Assembly (NCBI RefSeq): GCF_006716355.1
Contig: NZ_VFOW01000001.1
Coordinates: 806,001-870,000 of the forward strand
Direction: 5' to 3'
From: Stackebrandtia endophytica
GTDB taxonomy: Bacteria > Actinomycetota > Actinomycetes > Mycobacteriales > Micromonosporaceae
DNA length: 64,000 nucleotides
This document shows, in pieces, positions 8,717 through 21,122 of the stretch; positions within the stretch are counted from its first letter, which is position 1; each line of letters opens with the position of its first letter. The position numbers and the translations under genes were made by a program. Below the pieces are notes generated by a model. It searched no databases, was not told where the DNA came from, and worked only from the letters and a program-made list of their open reading frames with translations.

Positions 8717-8739
8717 GGCGGGTCCCGATCGGACCCGCC
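8717..8739. terminator. Hairpin terminator between convergent genes
   Basis: 9-bp perfect stem (GGCGGGTCC/GGACCCGCC) with a 5-nt loop, filling the 27-bp gap between the metallophosphoesterase and S41 peptidase stops. It can serve both strands. Confidence 0.65.
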
Positions 8740-8740
8740 G

Positions 8741-9913
8741 TCAGCCGCCGGCTCGTCGCCACAGGGCGTCGAAATCGGCGGCCAGGCGCTTCACCGGAGT
8801 GCGCGGATCGACCGCTGCGTCGACCGGCATTCCCACCAACTCGGTGGCCACCGCCGCCGGGGTGTAGCGGGCGGGGAGGCGGAACATCATTCCGCTGTGC
8901 GGCAACAGGTAGGGCGCCACATCGCCGTAGCAGAGCATTCCGGCGGATCGCCCACCGATGATCCTGGCTCCCAGGCATGTCTTGAGCAGGTAGGCCGAAC
9001 TCTCGGCGGCCGAGGCGGTGTCCCGGTCGGTGACCACCAGCATCCGACCTCGCCACGGCGAGGCCCCGGCAGGGTACGGGTCCGACTCCTCCACGAGGCT
9101 CGGCGTGGTCGTCGCGGTCAGGGTCGGGAGTCGTCGCCGAACCTCGGCGGAGACCGACTCCGGGCCGGCGACACCCTCCTGCAGGACGACGGCGTTCCAC
9201 AACACCAGCGGTTGCCCGTCGACGTACCAGCAGGTCTGCGACGGGAGTTGTCCGGCGGAAAGGGTCGCGTCGGCGCACCAGCGTCGGGTGTACACGTCGT
9301 TGCCGCCGGTGTTACCCCGCAGGTCGATAATGATCCGGTGGTGCGCGAAGTGGCGAGACCGTGCGTCGACCCATCGGGTCAACGCATGATGTCCGGCGGC
9401 GTCGTCACCGAAGCCGGTGACCCGAAGGCACAGCACGTCGTCGATGACATCCTCGGTGACGGTCTCATGTGGTGAGTCGACCTCGGCGGTGTGGACACCG
9501 CGGGGCTCCGCCGCACGCGGGTCTACGCGGCGCAGCAATCCGGTGCGGTCCTCACCCCGGGCGCGCAGGTGGTTGTCCCCCGTCAACATGCGAAGCTCAT
9601 GGAAGTCGGTGCCGAGTGCCTCACCCCAGGTCGCCGGGGCCTGATCGGCCAGCCGGTCACGCCAACGCTCCAACAACGGTTCCACATCGGTATCGGCGAT
9701 GGTCCCGGTGACCATCCCGATGTGTCGCTCACGCAGCAGGCGCCGCAGGTGCGGTAGATCCGCGATCAACGCAGCGGGGTCACAGGGATCGTCGGGGCCG
9801 CGGACATGCGCCGCCCGAAGGCCCTCGATCACCTGTGGACAGTCCGGATCGAGCAGCCAGGCGGTTCCCACCCGGTCGGGGTTCAAATACAACCGCGCCA
9901 ACGGATCGCTCAC
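8741..9913 (-). CDS. S41-family peptidase (tail-specific protease-like)
   Basis: 390 residues from GTG 9913, which has GGTGAGG about 6 nt upstream; the frame is open further upstream but without coding character. The C-terminal half has the S41 core: IIIDLRGNTGGND, a candidate nucleophile Ser in RDTASAAESSAY, and GGRSAGMLCYG. No signal peptide or PDZ domain is evident, so it is probably cytoplasmic. It diverges from a second S41-family gene at 10133, with a 219-bp promoter region between them. Confidence 0.8.
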   Translation of the reverse strand: MSDPLARLYLNPDRVGTAWLLDPDCPQVIEGLRAAHVRGPDDPCDPAALIADLPHLRRLLRERHIGMVTGTIADTDVEPLLERWRDRLADQAPATWGEALGTDFHELRMLTGDNHLRARGEDRTGLLRRVDPRAAEPRGVHTAEVDSPHETVTEDVIDDVLCLRVTGFGDDAAGHHALTRWVDARSRHFAHHRIIIDLRGNTGGNDVYTRRWCADATLSAGQLPSQTCWYVDGQPLVLWNAVVLQEGVAGPESVSAEVRRRLPTLTATTTPSLVEESDPYPAGASPWRGRMLVVTDRDTASAAESSAYLLKTCLGARIIGGRSAGMLCYGDVAPYLLPHSGMMFRLPARYTPAAVATELVGMPVDAAVDPRTPVKRLAADFDALWRRAGG

Positions 9914-10120
9914 TTCAACCTCACCTACGTCGACTCGATTCCGGCCGCTTCCGGCGTCCCTGCCGAAGGCCGGATCGGGTGTGATCCAGCCTAGGGCGGC
10001 GGTGTTCACCACCTCGGATCGAGGCGAGGACAGACCGACCGAATGGTCGGCCATATCCGTCCTCTCGGCTGGATTAGGTGTGACGGACGCCCGATTCGGC
10101 CCATTCGCCGGCGGCGTCTC

Positions 10121-10126
10121 TATTCT
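10121..10126 (+). promoter_or_regulatory. -10 hexamer TATTCT, leaderless start
   Basis: TATTCT lies 6 nt before the ATG at 10133, and no Shine-Dalgarno sequence is present. Confidence 0.55.
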
Positions 10127-10132
10127 GGCCCA

Positions 10133-11101
10133 ATGAGCCCACATCCCCTCGTCGACTCCGCATTGGACCTGTTGACCGCCAACTACGTGTTCCCCGATCG
10201 AGCACAAGAGATCGCCGAGTACGTACGCTCTCGAATGGCCGACGGGGCCTACGACGGTCTCACCGATCAGGCGCTGTGCGAAGCGGTGACGATCGACCTG
10301 CAAACCCACCACCACGACCGGCACCTCCGGCTCCTGTGGCATGACGAGCCGCGCGAGGAGACCGGCGACGAGGCCGAGGCACAGGCGACGATGATGGCCG
10401 ACTGGCGGGAGCGGCAGCGGCTCAGCGGCGGCGGCATCACCCGGATCCGGCTGCTGCCCGGAAACGTCGGACTATTGGAACTGGCGCTGGTCGGGTCGCC
10501 CGACCTGGTGGGCCCGAGGTATGCCGCGGCGATGAGACAACTCGCCGACACCTACGCGTTGATTCTGGACATGCGCGGCAACCGGGGTGGTGAACCGCAT
10601 GGTGCCGCACTATTCTGCAGTTACTTCTTCGACGACGAACCGGTACTGCTCAACGAGATCTACGACGGAGGCAGCGGGGAGACCCGTCAAATGTGGAGCG
10701 TCGCGGCGGTGGAGGGCCCCCGTTACCTGGGCCGGCCGGTGTACCTGCTCACCGGAGCCGCCACGTTCTCCGGTGGCGAGGACATCGCCTACACCCTGCA
10801 ACAGCATCGAAAGGTGACCGTCATCGGGCAGACCAGCCGGGGTGGGGCGCACCCGACTCAGTACTTCCCGGTCGGACCACACCAGGACATCACCATTCCG
10901 ATCGCGCGCACCATCAACCCGGTCTCCGGCACGAACTGGGAGGGCGTCGGTGTGGTTCCCGACCACGAGGTCCCCGAATCGGAGGCGGAGACGGTGGCCC
11001 ACCGGCGCGCCCTCGAACACGTCGTGACGCTTCCCGCCGAGTCGGCCGCGGCTCGCGAGGTTCTGGCCCAGGCCGAGAAGGCGTTGGCCGACACCGAATA
11101 A
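10133..11101 (+). CDS. S41-family peptidase, IRBP-like N-terminus
   Basis: 322 residues. The N-terminus HPLVDSALDLLTANYVFPDRAQ followed by a helical region matches the IRBP-like N-terminal domain found in many S41 peptidases. The protease core contains LILDMRGNRGGEPHG, a candidate nucleophile Ser in GAATFSGGEDIAY, and the following GQTSRGGAHP. There is no signal peptide. It is a paralogue of the divergent neighbour at 8741-9913. The start is fixed by the leaderless -10 at 10121. Confidence 0.85.
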   Translation: MSPHPLVDSALDLLTANYVFPDRAQEIAEYVRSRMADGAYDGLTDQALCEAVTIDLQTHHHDRHLRLLWHDEPREETGDEAEAQATMMADWRERQRLSGGGITRIRLLPGNVGLLELALVGSPDLVGPRYAAAMRQLADTYALILDMRGNRGGEPHGAALFCSYFFDDEPVLLNEIYDGGSGETRQMWSVAAVEGPRYLGRPVYLLTGAATFSGGEDIAYTLQQHRKVTVIGQTSRGGAHPTQYFPVGPHQDITIPIARTINPVSGTNWEGVGVVPDHEVPESEAETVAHRRALEHVVTLPAESAAAREVLAQAEKALADTE

Positions 11102-11107
11102 CGGATC

Positions 11108-11149
11108 GGCCCGGTCGACGACGGCGGGTGAGCCGTGGTCGACCGGGCC
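11108..11149. terminator. Long bidirectional hairpin terminator
   Basis: A 12-bp stem (GGCCCGGTCGAC/GTCGACCGGGCC) is extended by an inner 5-bp stem (ACGGC/GCCGT) after one mismatch. It lies between the convergent S41 peptidase and gatB stops. Confidence 0.75.
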
Positions 11150-11177
11150 GGATCGCAGCTGCGGCGCCGAACGCCGA

Positions 11178-12671
11178 TCAGGACAGACGGTCGAGGATCA
11201 ACTGACGCACGGTCTTGGCGTCGGCCTGCCCCTTGGTCGTCTTCATGACGGCTCCGATGAGGACTCCGGCGGCGGCGTGGGTGCCACCGCGCACCTTCTC
11301 GGCCACATCCGGGTTGGCGGCGATCGCGTCGTCGACGGCCTTGGTCAACGCGCCGGTGTCGGACACGATGGCCAGACCGCGGGCCTCGGCCACCGCCTCG
11401 GGGTCGCCCTCCCCGGCGAGCACGCCGTCGATGACCTGACGGGCGAGCTTGTCGTTGAGGGTCCCCGCGTCGACCAGGGTCTGCAACTGGGCGACCTGAA
11501 CCGGGGTGATGGCCAGATCCGACAGTTCGACCTCGGCTTCGTTGGCGCGGCGCGACAACTCACCCATCCACCATTTGCGAGCACCCTCGGCCTTCGCTCC
11601 GGCGGCGATGGTCGCCTCGATCGCGTCGACGGCACCGGCGTTCTGCATCGAGGCCATGTCGTGGTCCGACAGGCCCCACGCCGCCTGCAACCGACGGCGG
11701 CGGGTGCGGGGCAGCTCGGGAAGGTCGGCCTTGAGTTTGGCGACCCAGTCCGGATCCGGAGCCATCGGCGCCAGGTCGGGCTCCGGGAAGTACCGGTAGT
11801 CGGTCGCGGTCTCCTTGCTGCGTCCGGCGGTGCTCTTGCCGGTGTCCTCGTGGAAGTGGCGGGTCTCCTGCACGATGCGCTCACCGGCGTCCAGCAGCGG
11901 CGCCTGGCGCAGGATCTCGGAGCGGACGGCACGTTCGACGCTGCGCAGCGAGTTGACGTTCTTGGTCTCGGTGCGGGTTCCCCATTCCTGACCCGGCAGG
12001 TTCAGGGAGGTGTTGACGTCACAGCGAAGCGACCCCTGCTCCATACGGACGTCGGAGACGTTCAGCGACCGGATGACCTCACGCAGCTCGGTGACGTAGG
12101 CCCGCGCCACTTCGGGAGCCTTCGCACCCGTGCCGACGACCGGCTTGGTCACGATCTCCACCAGCGGAATGCCCGCACGGTTGTAGTCCACGAGGGACTC
12201 GGTGGCCCCGTGGATTCGACCGGTGGCGCCACCGACGTGCAGGCTCTTACCGGTGTCCTCCTCCAGGTGCACCCGCTCGATCTCGATGCGGACGACCTCG
12301 CCGTCGACGTCGACCTCGATCCAGCCGTCCTCACACAGCGGCTCGTCGTACTGGGAGGTCTGGAAGTTCTTCGGCATGTCCGGGTAGAAGTAGTTCTTCC
12401 GGGCGAACCGGCACCAGTCGGCGATCGAGCAGTTCAACGCCAGGCCGATGCGGATCGTCGCCTCGATGGCGGCGGCGTTGGCCACCGGCAGCGCGCCGGG
12501 CAATCCCAGGCACACCGGACACACCTGAGTGTTGGGCTCGGCACCGAAGGCGGTGGCGCAGCCGCAGAACATCTTGGTGCGGGTTCCCAGCTCGACGTGG
12601 GTCTCCAGGCCGATCACCGGCTCGTAGCGAGAAATTACGTCCTCATAGGACTGAAGAGTGGCGGCGGTCAT
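11178..12671 (-). CDS. gatB: Aspartyl/glutamyl-tRNA(Asn/Gln) amidotransferase subunit B
   Basis: 497 residues. The N-terminal catalytic core reads [23 protein letters not shown], then [19 protein letters not shown], with the Cys pairs of the zinc site. The C-terminal Yqey/GatB domain includes [24 protein letters not shown]. GatB phosphorylates and then transamidates Glu-tRNA(Gln) or Asp-tRNA(Asn), using ammonia from GatA. The ATG at 12671 follows the gatA stop by one base, with AAGGAG inside the gatA 3' end, so translation is coupled. The order gatC-gatA-gatB reads leftward. Confidence 0.97.
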   Translation of the reverse strand: MTAATLQSYEDVISRYEPVIGLETHVELGTRTKMFCGCATAFGAEPNTQVCPVCLGLPGALPVANAAAIEATIRIGLALNCSIADWCRFARKNYFYPDMPKNFQTSQYDEPLCEDGWIEVDVDGEVVRIEIERVHLEEDTGKSLHVGGATGRIHGATESLVDYNRAGIPLVEIVTKPVVGTGAKAPEVARAYVTELREVIRSLNVSDVRMEQGSLRCDVNTSLNLPGQEWGTRTETKNVNSLRSVERAVRSEILRQAPLLDAGERIVQETRHFHEDTGKSTAGRSKETATDYRYFPEPDLAPMAPDPDWVAKLKADLPELPRTRRRRLQAAWGLSDHDMASMQNAGAVDAIEATIAAGAKAEGARKWWMGELSRRANEAEVELSDLAITPVQVAQLQTLVDAGTLNDKLARQVIDGVLAGEGDPEAVAEARGLAIVSDTGALTKAVDDAIAANPDVAEKVRGGTHAAAGVLIGAVMKTTKGQADAKTVRQLILDRLS

Positions 12672-12672
12672 G

Positions 12673-14172
12673 TCACAGCTCCTTGTCGGCCACGTCGGGG
12701 ATCTGATCCGAGAGTCGCGGTTCCTGCGTGGATTCCAGCGCGGCACCGACCCGGTAGGCGACGTCGTCGCGCAGAGTCGGAGCCATCACCTGCAAACCGG
12801 CCGGCAACCCGTCGGACAACCCGACCGGCACCGAGACCGCCGGTCCACCCGACAGGTTGGACGGAATCGTGTACAGGTCGGCGAGGTACATCTGGTACGG
12901 GTCGGCGGTACGAGCACCGAACTCGAACGCGGTGAACGGCGTGGTCGGCGAGATCAACGCGTCGACCTCGTTGAACGCCGCCTCGAAGTCGCGGGTGATC
13001 AAGGTCCGCACCTTCTGCGCCTGACCGTAGAACTCGTCGACGTAACCGGAGGACAACGCATAGGTGCCCAACATGATGCGCCGCTTGACCTCCTGACCGA
13101 ACCCCGCCTCACGGGTGGCGGCCATGACCTCTTCCAGCGAGCGGACACCGTCGTCACCCACCCGAAGGCCGTACCGAACGCTGTCGAACCGCGCCAGGTT
13201 GGACGAGCACTCACTCGGCGCGATCAGGTAGTAGGCCGGCAGAGCGTACTCGAAGTGCGGACAGGACACCTCGACGATGTCGGCGCCCAGCTTCGCCAGC
13301 GCCTCCACCCCGGTCTGATAGGCGGCGATGACTCCGGGCTCGGCACCCTCACCGGCGGCGAACTGGGTGACCACACCCAGTTTCACTCCGGACAGGTCAC
13401 CGGTCAACCCCTCACGGGCCGCCGCGACGACCGGCGCCGGGTCCTGCGGAATCGAGGTCGAGTCGAGCGGGTCATGCCCGGCGATGACCTCGTGCAACAA
13501 CGCCGCGTCGAGCATCGTGCGGGCCACCGGGCCCGGGGTGTCCAGCGACGAGGAGAACGCGATCAGACCGTAGCGGCTGTTGGCGCCGTAGGTCGGTTTA
13601 CCGCCGACGGTACCGGTGACGGCACCGGGCTGCCGGATCGATCCACCGGTGTCGGTGCCGATCGCCAGTGGAGCCATGCCCGCCGCGACCGCCGCAGCCG
13701 AGCCACCACCCGAGCCACCCGGGATCCGCTTCAGATCCCACGGGTTGCGGGTGGCGCCGAAGGCCGAGTACTCGGTGGAGGAGCCCATCGCGAACTCGTC
13801 CAGGTTCGTCTTGCCCAGGATCGGCATCCTGGCGGCCTTGATCCGCGTGACGATGGTCGCGTCATAGGGCGGAATCCAGTTTTCCAGCATCTTCGAGGCC
13901 GCCGTGGTGGGCATGCCCTTGGTGACCACGATGTCCTTCACCGCGATCGGGACACCCGCCAACGGTCCCAGCGGTTTACCGGCGGCGCGGTCGGCGTCGA
14001 CGGCGCGGGCGGTCGCCAACGCGCCCTCGGCGTCGACGTGCAGGAACGCGTGCACCTTCTCGTCGACGGCGGCGATGCGGTCGAGGAAGGCCTTGGTGAC
14101 CTCTTCGGCGCTGTAACGGCCCTCGGCGATACCGGCGGCCAGTTCGGCGGCTGTGGAACGAATGATCGTCAT
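12673..14172 (-). CDS. gatA: Aspartyl/glutamyl-tRNA amidotransferase subunit A
   Basis: 499 residues, the glutaminase subunit of GatCAB, which releases ammonia for GatB. The amidase-signature triad is visible: Lys79 in VPIAVKDIV, Ser154 in [10 protein letters not shown] and Ser178 in [11 protein letters not shown]. Its ATG at 14172 overlaps the last base of the gatC stop, and its own stop lies one base before gatB, so the three genes form one tightly coupled operon. Confidence 0.97.
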   Translation of the reverse strand: MTIIRSTAAELAAGIAEGRYSAEEVTKAFLDRIAAVDEKVHAFLHVDAEGALATARAVDADRAAGKPLGPLAGVPIAVKDIVVTKGMPTTAASKMLENWIPPYDATIVTRIKAARMPILGKTNLDEFAMGSSTEYSAFGATRNPWDLKRIPGGSGGGSAAAVAAGMAPLAIGTDTGGSIRQPGAVTGTVGGKPTYGANSRYGLIAFSSSLDTPGPVARTMLDAALLHEVIAGHDPLDSTSIPQDPAPVVAAAREGLTGDLSGVKLGVVTQFAAGEGAEPGVIAAYQTGVEALAKLGADIVEVSCPHFEYALPAYYLIAPSECSSNLARFDSVRYGLRVGDDGVRSLEEVMAATREAGFGQEVKRRIMLGTYALSSGYVDEFYGQAQKVRTLITRDFEAAFNEVDALISPTTPFTAFEFGARTADPYQMYLADLYTIPSNLSGGPAVSVPVGLSDGLPAGLQVMAPTLRDDVAYRVGAALESTQEPRLSDQIPDVADKEL

Positions 14173-14471
14173 TACTCTTCCTCCCCCAGGATGCGCGGCA
14201 CCCGGAACCGTTCTTCGGCGACATCGGGAGCCCCCGCCAACGCGTCCTCGCGCGCCAGGCTGGGAACCGGCACATCCTCGCGGTAGACGTTGGTCAGCGG
14301 CACCGCGTGCGACGTCGGCGGAATGTCGTCGGCCGCCACCTCGCCGATGCGCTGCACAGATTGAAGAATCACATCAAGTTGCTGGGCGAAACGGTCGAGT
14401 TCGGTCTCCGTCACGTCCAGGCGCGCCAAGTGCGCCAGATGCGCGACCTCGTCACGTGAGATAGCGGTCAT
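14172..14471 (-). CDS. gatC: Aspartyl/glutamyl-tRNA amidotransferase subunit C
   Basis: 99 residues, the small subunit that stabilises GatA-GatB. Typical features are [19 protein letters not shown] at the N-terminus and a central [20 protein letters not shown] precedes the ATG at 14471. It is the first gene of the gatCAB operon; the promoter should lie in the 166-bp gap upstream. Confidence 0.95.
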   Translation of the reverse strand: MTAISRDEVAHLAHLARLDVTETELDRFAQQLDVILQSVQRIGEVAADDIPPTSHAVPLTNVYREDVPVPSLAREDALAGAPDVAEERFRVPRILGEEE

Positions 14472-14637
14472 CGGCTAATCCTTCAAACTGGGAGATAGGG
14501 ACCGATCGAGTTTAAGTGAGTGTCTGGTAATTGAGCTGGTGGGTCCTGCTCGCGACGGGCGACCGCTCGGCACCCGACGCCCGCGTGTGAACCGGGGAGC
14601 GGGCGGCAACGAACAACGGGCCTACCCGTGTGTCGGT

Positions 14638-16800
14638 TCACCGATCTACGGACCTCGATACCGGTGTGCCGACCGGGCTCTCAGCGAGCGGAACCGTCGC
14701 CGTCCGACCGCCGGATAACTGCGGCACGCTCTCAGCCGACACGGTTCGACTCGACACCGACCTGGGCAACCCCGGTGGTCGGTATCTGAGCAGCCAACCG
14801 GCCAGTTCCCCCGCCGGCATCGGCTTGGCGTGGAACCAGCCCTGCGCCATGTCGCAGCCCAGGCTCCGCAGCTGCCGCCAGGTACGTTCGTCCTCCACGC
14901 CCTCGGCGACCACCTGCAACCCCAACGCACGGCCCAACTCGATGATCGAGCGCACGATCGCGACAGCGTCGGAGTCGTCGTGCATTCCCAACACGAACGA
15001 CTTGTCGATCTTGACCTCGCTGACCTGCAACCGCCGAAGATGCTGCATCGAGGAGAAGCCGGTACCGAAGTCGTCGAGGCTCAGGCCGACACCCAACTCC
15101 TCAAGACGCTTGAGCGTCGCGACAACCCGCCGGGGGTCGGCCATCAACGCACTCTCGGTGATCTCCAATCGCAGTGCCACCGGCGGCACCCGATGCTTGG
15201 TGAGACGTTGAGTGAGGTAGTCGCAGAAGTCGGAGGCGTGCAGATCACGGACGCTGACGTTGACCGAGGCGCGCAACGTCAGGCCCTCTCGCCGCCAGTG
15301 GGCCAACTGGGAAACCGCCTCGTCGATGACCCGATAGGTGAGGGTTCGCATGACGACGGAGTGCTCGGCCAACGCGATCAACTCGGCCGGGTCAACGCTG
15401 CCCTGGGTGGGGTGGCGATACCGCAGCAGTGCCTCGACACCGACGACCTCGCCGGTGGACAGATCGACCTGGGGTTGGTAGTACAGCTCCACTCCGGGCA
15501 GGTCCGGGGCTTCCAATGCTCGGCGTAGATCGCCCAGCAGAGCCAACCGCTCCGGGGAATGATGGTCGTATTCGGGGGCGTAACGGGCGATGCCGCAACC
15601 GCGGTTCTTCGCCTCGTACATCGCCACGTCCGCGTGGCGGAACAGGGTTTCGAAGTCGGTGCCGTCCTGGGGGTAACAGGCGATCCCAATGGCGCCGGAG
15701 ACGTCGACGCTGATCTCGTCCAACCACACCGGGCGGCTGAGGGTCGCCTGGACCCGTCTGGCGAATCTGTCCACTTCGGCGTCGGTGTGGTATTCGGCGA
15801 CCAGGAATCCGAACTCGTCGCCGCCGATCTTGGCGACCAGATGGTTGGCGTCGGTGCATCGCTGGAATCGGCTGGCCAGTTCTCTCAGCAGTTGATCGCC
15901 GACACCGTGCCCCAGTGAGTTGTTCACGGCGGCGAACCTGTCGAGGTCACAGATCAGAATGGCCAACCTGCCGCCCGACTCCGAGGCACGGGTAATGCTC
16001 TCGGTGACCTCCAACCCGAATCCCTTTCGATTGGGCAGGCTGGTCTGGGAGTCGGACAGGGCCATGCGTTCGCGCTCACTGGACAGTCTCGCCATCCGGT
16101 ACACCGCGTAGATCGGTACCGCGGCCAGCAGCACCAACCAGGTGTTGGCAGCGGCCGCGACGGCCAGGATCGGCGCCAACGCCAATTGAGCGAAGTGGAC
16201 GACGGCCTCGTAGCCGAACGCGCGCACCGCCATCCGCCACCACGGCACCGAGAATCGCAGCGCCCAGGCGAAGCACACCAGGAGGTGACTCACCGCGAAC
16301 CAGACGAATCCCGCCGACAACAGAGCCACCAGCCCCCTACCGCTGTCCAACACGGCTGCCGACGGCATACCGAACGCCAGCAGCACCAGGTGAGACGAGG
16401 TGAGGGCCAAGGCGAACTGGGCCGCGTTGAACCCGATGCGCCATGCGGTCGCGCCGAGCCGCTTGAAGATCAGAACGGCCACAATGGTCTGTACTATGAG
16501 GGCGGGGAGGTACCCCCAGGTGAGCAGGATCGCCATGATAAAGCTCAACGACATCATCGCGGCCTGAGAGAATCGGGAACCCGGCGGCAGCAACGGTCGC
16601 CATTCGATGAGAACGGCCATGCCCGCCATCAGCCACAACGCCGCCGGGACTCGGTCGGCGGACGGGATCCACACCATCGGTGCGAGGAACAGGCTGAGAC
16701 CGACGACCAACACCGCCGATCCGATGACAGCACCGACGTAACCGAAGAACATCCCCCGACCTTGCGAAGGCGCTGTATTTCGCAGTGAAGTCGTCGTCAT
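14638..16800 (-). CDS. Membrane GGDEF-EAL protein (cyclic di-GMP turnover)
   Basis: 720 residues. About eight hydrophobic segments in residues 16-230 form a membrane sensor region with no known ligand. A GGDEF domain follows, with an intact IGGDEF motif near residue 326, then an EAL domain with VEALLRYRHP near residue 455, SLDDFGTGFSS and AEGVEDE. Both signature motifs are intact, so both cyclic di-GMP synthesis and breakdown are possible; which dominates cannot be told. A ~55-residue Ser/Pro-rich tail follows the EAL domain. It reads leftward as a single gene, flanked by 166 bp before gatC and an 878-bp gap upstream. Confidence 0.92.
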   Translation of the reverse strand: MTTTSLRNTAPSQGRGMFFGYVGAVIGSAVLVVGLSLFLAPMVWIPSADRVPAALWLMAGMAVLIEWRPLLPPGSRFSQAAMMSLSFIMAILLTWGYLPALIVQTIVAVLIFKRLGATAWRIGFNAAQFALALTSSHLVLLAFGMPSAAVLDSGRGLVALLSAGFVWFAVSHLLVCFAWALRFSVPWWRMAVRAFGYEAVVHFAQLALAPILAVAAAANTWLVLLAAVPIYAVYRMARLSSERERMALSDSQTSLPNRKGFGLEVTESITRASESGGRLAILICDLDRFAAVNNSLGHGVGDQLLRELASRFQRCTDANHLVAKIGGDEFGFLVAEYHTDAEVDRFARRVQATLSRPVWLDEISVDVSGAIGIACYPQDGTDFETLFRHADVAMYEAKNRGCGIARYAPEYDHHSPERLALLGDLRRALEAPDLPGVELYYQPQVDLSTGEVVGVEALLRYRHPTQGSVDPAELIALAEHSVVMRTLTYRVIDEAVSQLAHWRREGLTLRASVNVSVRDLHASDFCDYLTQRLTKHRVPPVALRLEITESALMADPRRVVATLKRLEELGVGLSLDDFGTGFSSMQHLRRLQVSEVKIDKSFVLGMHDDSDAVAIVRSIIELGRALGLQVVAEGVEDERTWRQLRSLGCDMAQGWFHAKPMPAGELAGWLLRYRPPGLPRSVSSRTVSAESVPQLSGGRTATVPLAESPVGTPVSRSVDR

Positions 16801-17678
16801 CCAAACCCTCCCGACGTCGTCATCGGTTGCTCAACCAATAACGTGTTCGCCGCGGCCGCTCTATCGAGAGTGGCACAAACAGCCGTTCGTAGGAACCCCC
16901 GTCCTAAACAACGATTACCAATACCCCAAGTGACGGTTGTGCGATGCCAATCGCACCGTCGCATATATCCGTTGGTACCCGTTATTCGTTTCCCCCGTTG
17001 ACTTTGCCGAAGAAAAATCCGAAAACAACCGGTGACACGGACAAGTCCGAACTCCGTTATGTATCGATATGGTCACGATGCGGCGGCGCGCGCGTTAAAT
17101 GCCAATACCGCCCGAGAATCTCCGGATAATGCCTGTCGCGATCATCCGCCAATGTCGCGAGAAGCAAAAAGCCACATCGACCTTAGCGCAACACGTCAAG
17201 AAACGCCGGGCCCCGAATCCGATGATCTTTCGACGACCAAGGCCACCGAACACCGAGAGGGCAACAGCCGGGTGGGCCCACAGCCACTTTTTCGCGTGGA
17301 GTTCGAACTCCTCGATTCCGCCGACGACGTGCACCCCTCCACACCCGCGAACGCGCATCCGTGGCGCCACAAGGGACCGGGGCGCGGCTTACGCGCCCGC
17401 ACCCGGTGACCTCCGGCTTTGACGCGCACGGCCGACCTCGACAACCACAGCGACCTCGGCGCGGTCGGGGCGCCCGAACACCGGTCCGAGGACCGTTTCG
17501 AACGCATGCGACCGAGCCAACGACGACCACTGTGGGCATGATCGGGTCGCGAGCCGGACTGCGAGCGATCATCCTCATCGGCGCCGCATCACATCTACAA
17601 AGGTGTGATGCGGCGCCGCGGTGTTGCAGCGTTCCGGTGTGTTGCGGTGAATCGTCGGAAAACCATCGAACGGATTGT
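16801..17678. other. Gene-poor intergenic region, locally AT-richer
   Basis: 878 bp between the GGDEF-EAL start and the ligA stop. The part from about 16850 to 17250 is visibly richer in A/T than its surroundings. No open frame here has convincing coding character. A perfect hairpin at 17580-17617 is annotated separately. A 14-bp palindrome (GGAGTTCGAACTCC) lies at 17298-17311. Confidence 0.5.
17580..17617 (-). terminator. Perfect hairpin downstream of ligA
   Basis: 14-bp perfect stem (GGCGCCGCATCACA and its complement), extended by 3 further pairs (one G-T) to an ACAA tetraloop. It lies 62 bp past the ligA stop. No U-tract follows, as is common in high-GC actinobacterial terminators. Confidence 0.65.
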
Positions 17679-19997
<2,319 letters not shown>

Positions 19998-20060
19998 TCA
20001 CCGAAATCGCGACCGCGAGACACCGCAGGCCGCCGGTGTACCGACGGCAGCCGGTCACGC

Positions 20061-21068
20061 TCAGTCGGTCAACCATTTCGCCGCTTCGACACAGGCCCGC
20101 ATCACCGCGCGCGCCTCAGCCGGTGTCCGTCCGGCCAGTCCACATGCGGGAGTCGTCACCACCTGTTCACGGCGGCGATCGGCGGGCAGCCCGAGGCGGT
20201 TCCACAACCGATTCACCGGATCGATGCTCGCCTGCCCTGATGGCAACGAGTCGCCACCGGGCCCGGTGGCGACGATTCCGGCGAATAGGCCGAACCCGGC
20301 TTCCAAAGCCTCACCGAGCGGGTCCAGGTGAGCCGCCGAATCAAGGTCGATCAGTGACATGTCCACGGCCACCGCGTTGGCGCCGGCGTCACGAATCAGC
20401 GTCACCGGCACTTCGGCCGCGCAACAGTGCACCACCACCGGGACCGACACGGCTGACACGATGGCCGCCAACCGATCCCGCACGGTCTCCGATTCCACCG
20501 CCCGGTACCGGGAGAATCCTGATTCGGTCGCGACCTCACCGGCCAACACCGCCGGCAGCCAGGGCTCGTCCAGTTGCACGACGAGTCGCGCATGCGGCAA
20601 CCGCGCGGCGAGTTCACCCAGGTGGGCCGCCAAACCCTCGGCCAACGACTGGGTCAGGTCGAACACGGCGCCCGGATCACGCAGCAGGGCGCCACCGACC
20701 TGCCGATCCAGCGACGCCGCCAGGGTCCACGGCCCGGCAGCCGACACCTTGAGCGGGCCGTCATGGTCCCCGGCGACGTCGGTCAAGGCGTCGAGGTCGC
20801 GTTCGAGCAGATCGCGCCCCCGTCGCAGGTCCATTCCGCCGCGGGAGGCCACCTGCCACCGCCCGGCGTACAGCTGCACCGGGATGTCGACCAGCAGCGA
20901 GGCGCCACGCCCGATGAGGTCGGCCCCGGGGCCGCGCGCGGGCAGCTCGGGAAGGTGCGGGAAGTCCGGCAGCTCCCCCATCACCAGCCGAACCGCTTCG
21001 ACGACATCGGTTCCGGGGAGTGAGCCGATCCCGGTGGCGACACCGGCGGGAAGCACCTGAACTGTCAC
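20061..21068 (-). CDS. Cobalamin-independent methionine synthase-like protein (MetE C-terminal domain)
   Basis: 335 residues, the size of a single MetE C-terminal catalytic domain. It starts GVATGIGSLPGTD and has candidate zinc-binding Cys/His residues in VVHCCAAE and TTPACGLAG. The usual MetE has two such barrels and ~750 residues, so this short form may be a methyltransferase with another acceptor or a distinct methionine synthase. In M. tuberculosis a similar short protein occupies the same place between ligA and mnmA. GTG 21068 follows AAAGG at a usable distance. The operon is probably cysteine desulfurase-mnmA-this gene. Confidence 0.8.
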   Translation of the reverse strand: MTVQVLPAGVATGIGSLPGTDVVEAVRLVMGELPDFPHLPELPARGPGADLIGRGASLLVDIPVQLYAGRWQVASRGGMDLRRGRDLLERDLDALTDVAGDHDGPLKVSAAGPWTLAASLDRQVGGALLRDPGAVFDLTQSLAEGLAAHLGELAARLPHARLVVQLDEPWLPAVLAGEVATESGFSRYRAVESETVRDRLAAIVSAVSVPVVVHCCAAEVPVTLIRDAGANAVAVDMSLIDLDSAAHLDPLGEALEAGFGLFAGIVATGPGGDSLPSGQASIDPVNRLWNRLGLPADRRREQVVTTPACGLAGRTPAEARAVMRACVEAAKWLTD

Positions 21069-21122
21069 ATCGTGCCTTTCTCACCGGTCAACCCCGTCGA
21101 GGTGACCGGTCAGTGAATCGCC

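Noticed and set aside
17298-17311. GGAGTTCGAACTCC resembling a tRNA T-arm
   Set aside because: No acceptor, D or anticodon arms can be built on either strand around it; it is just a 14-bp palindrome.
17095-17370. Possible 91-residue minus-strand protein in the ligA-upstream gap
   Set aside because: Open frame only; no ribosome binding site, start support or recognisable pattern.
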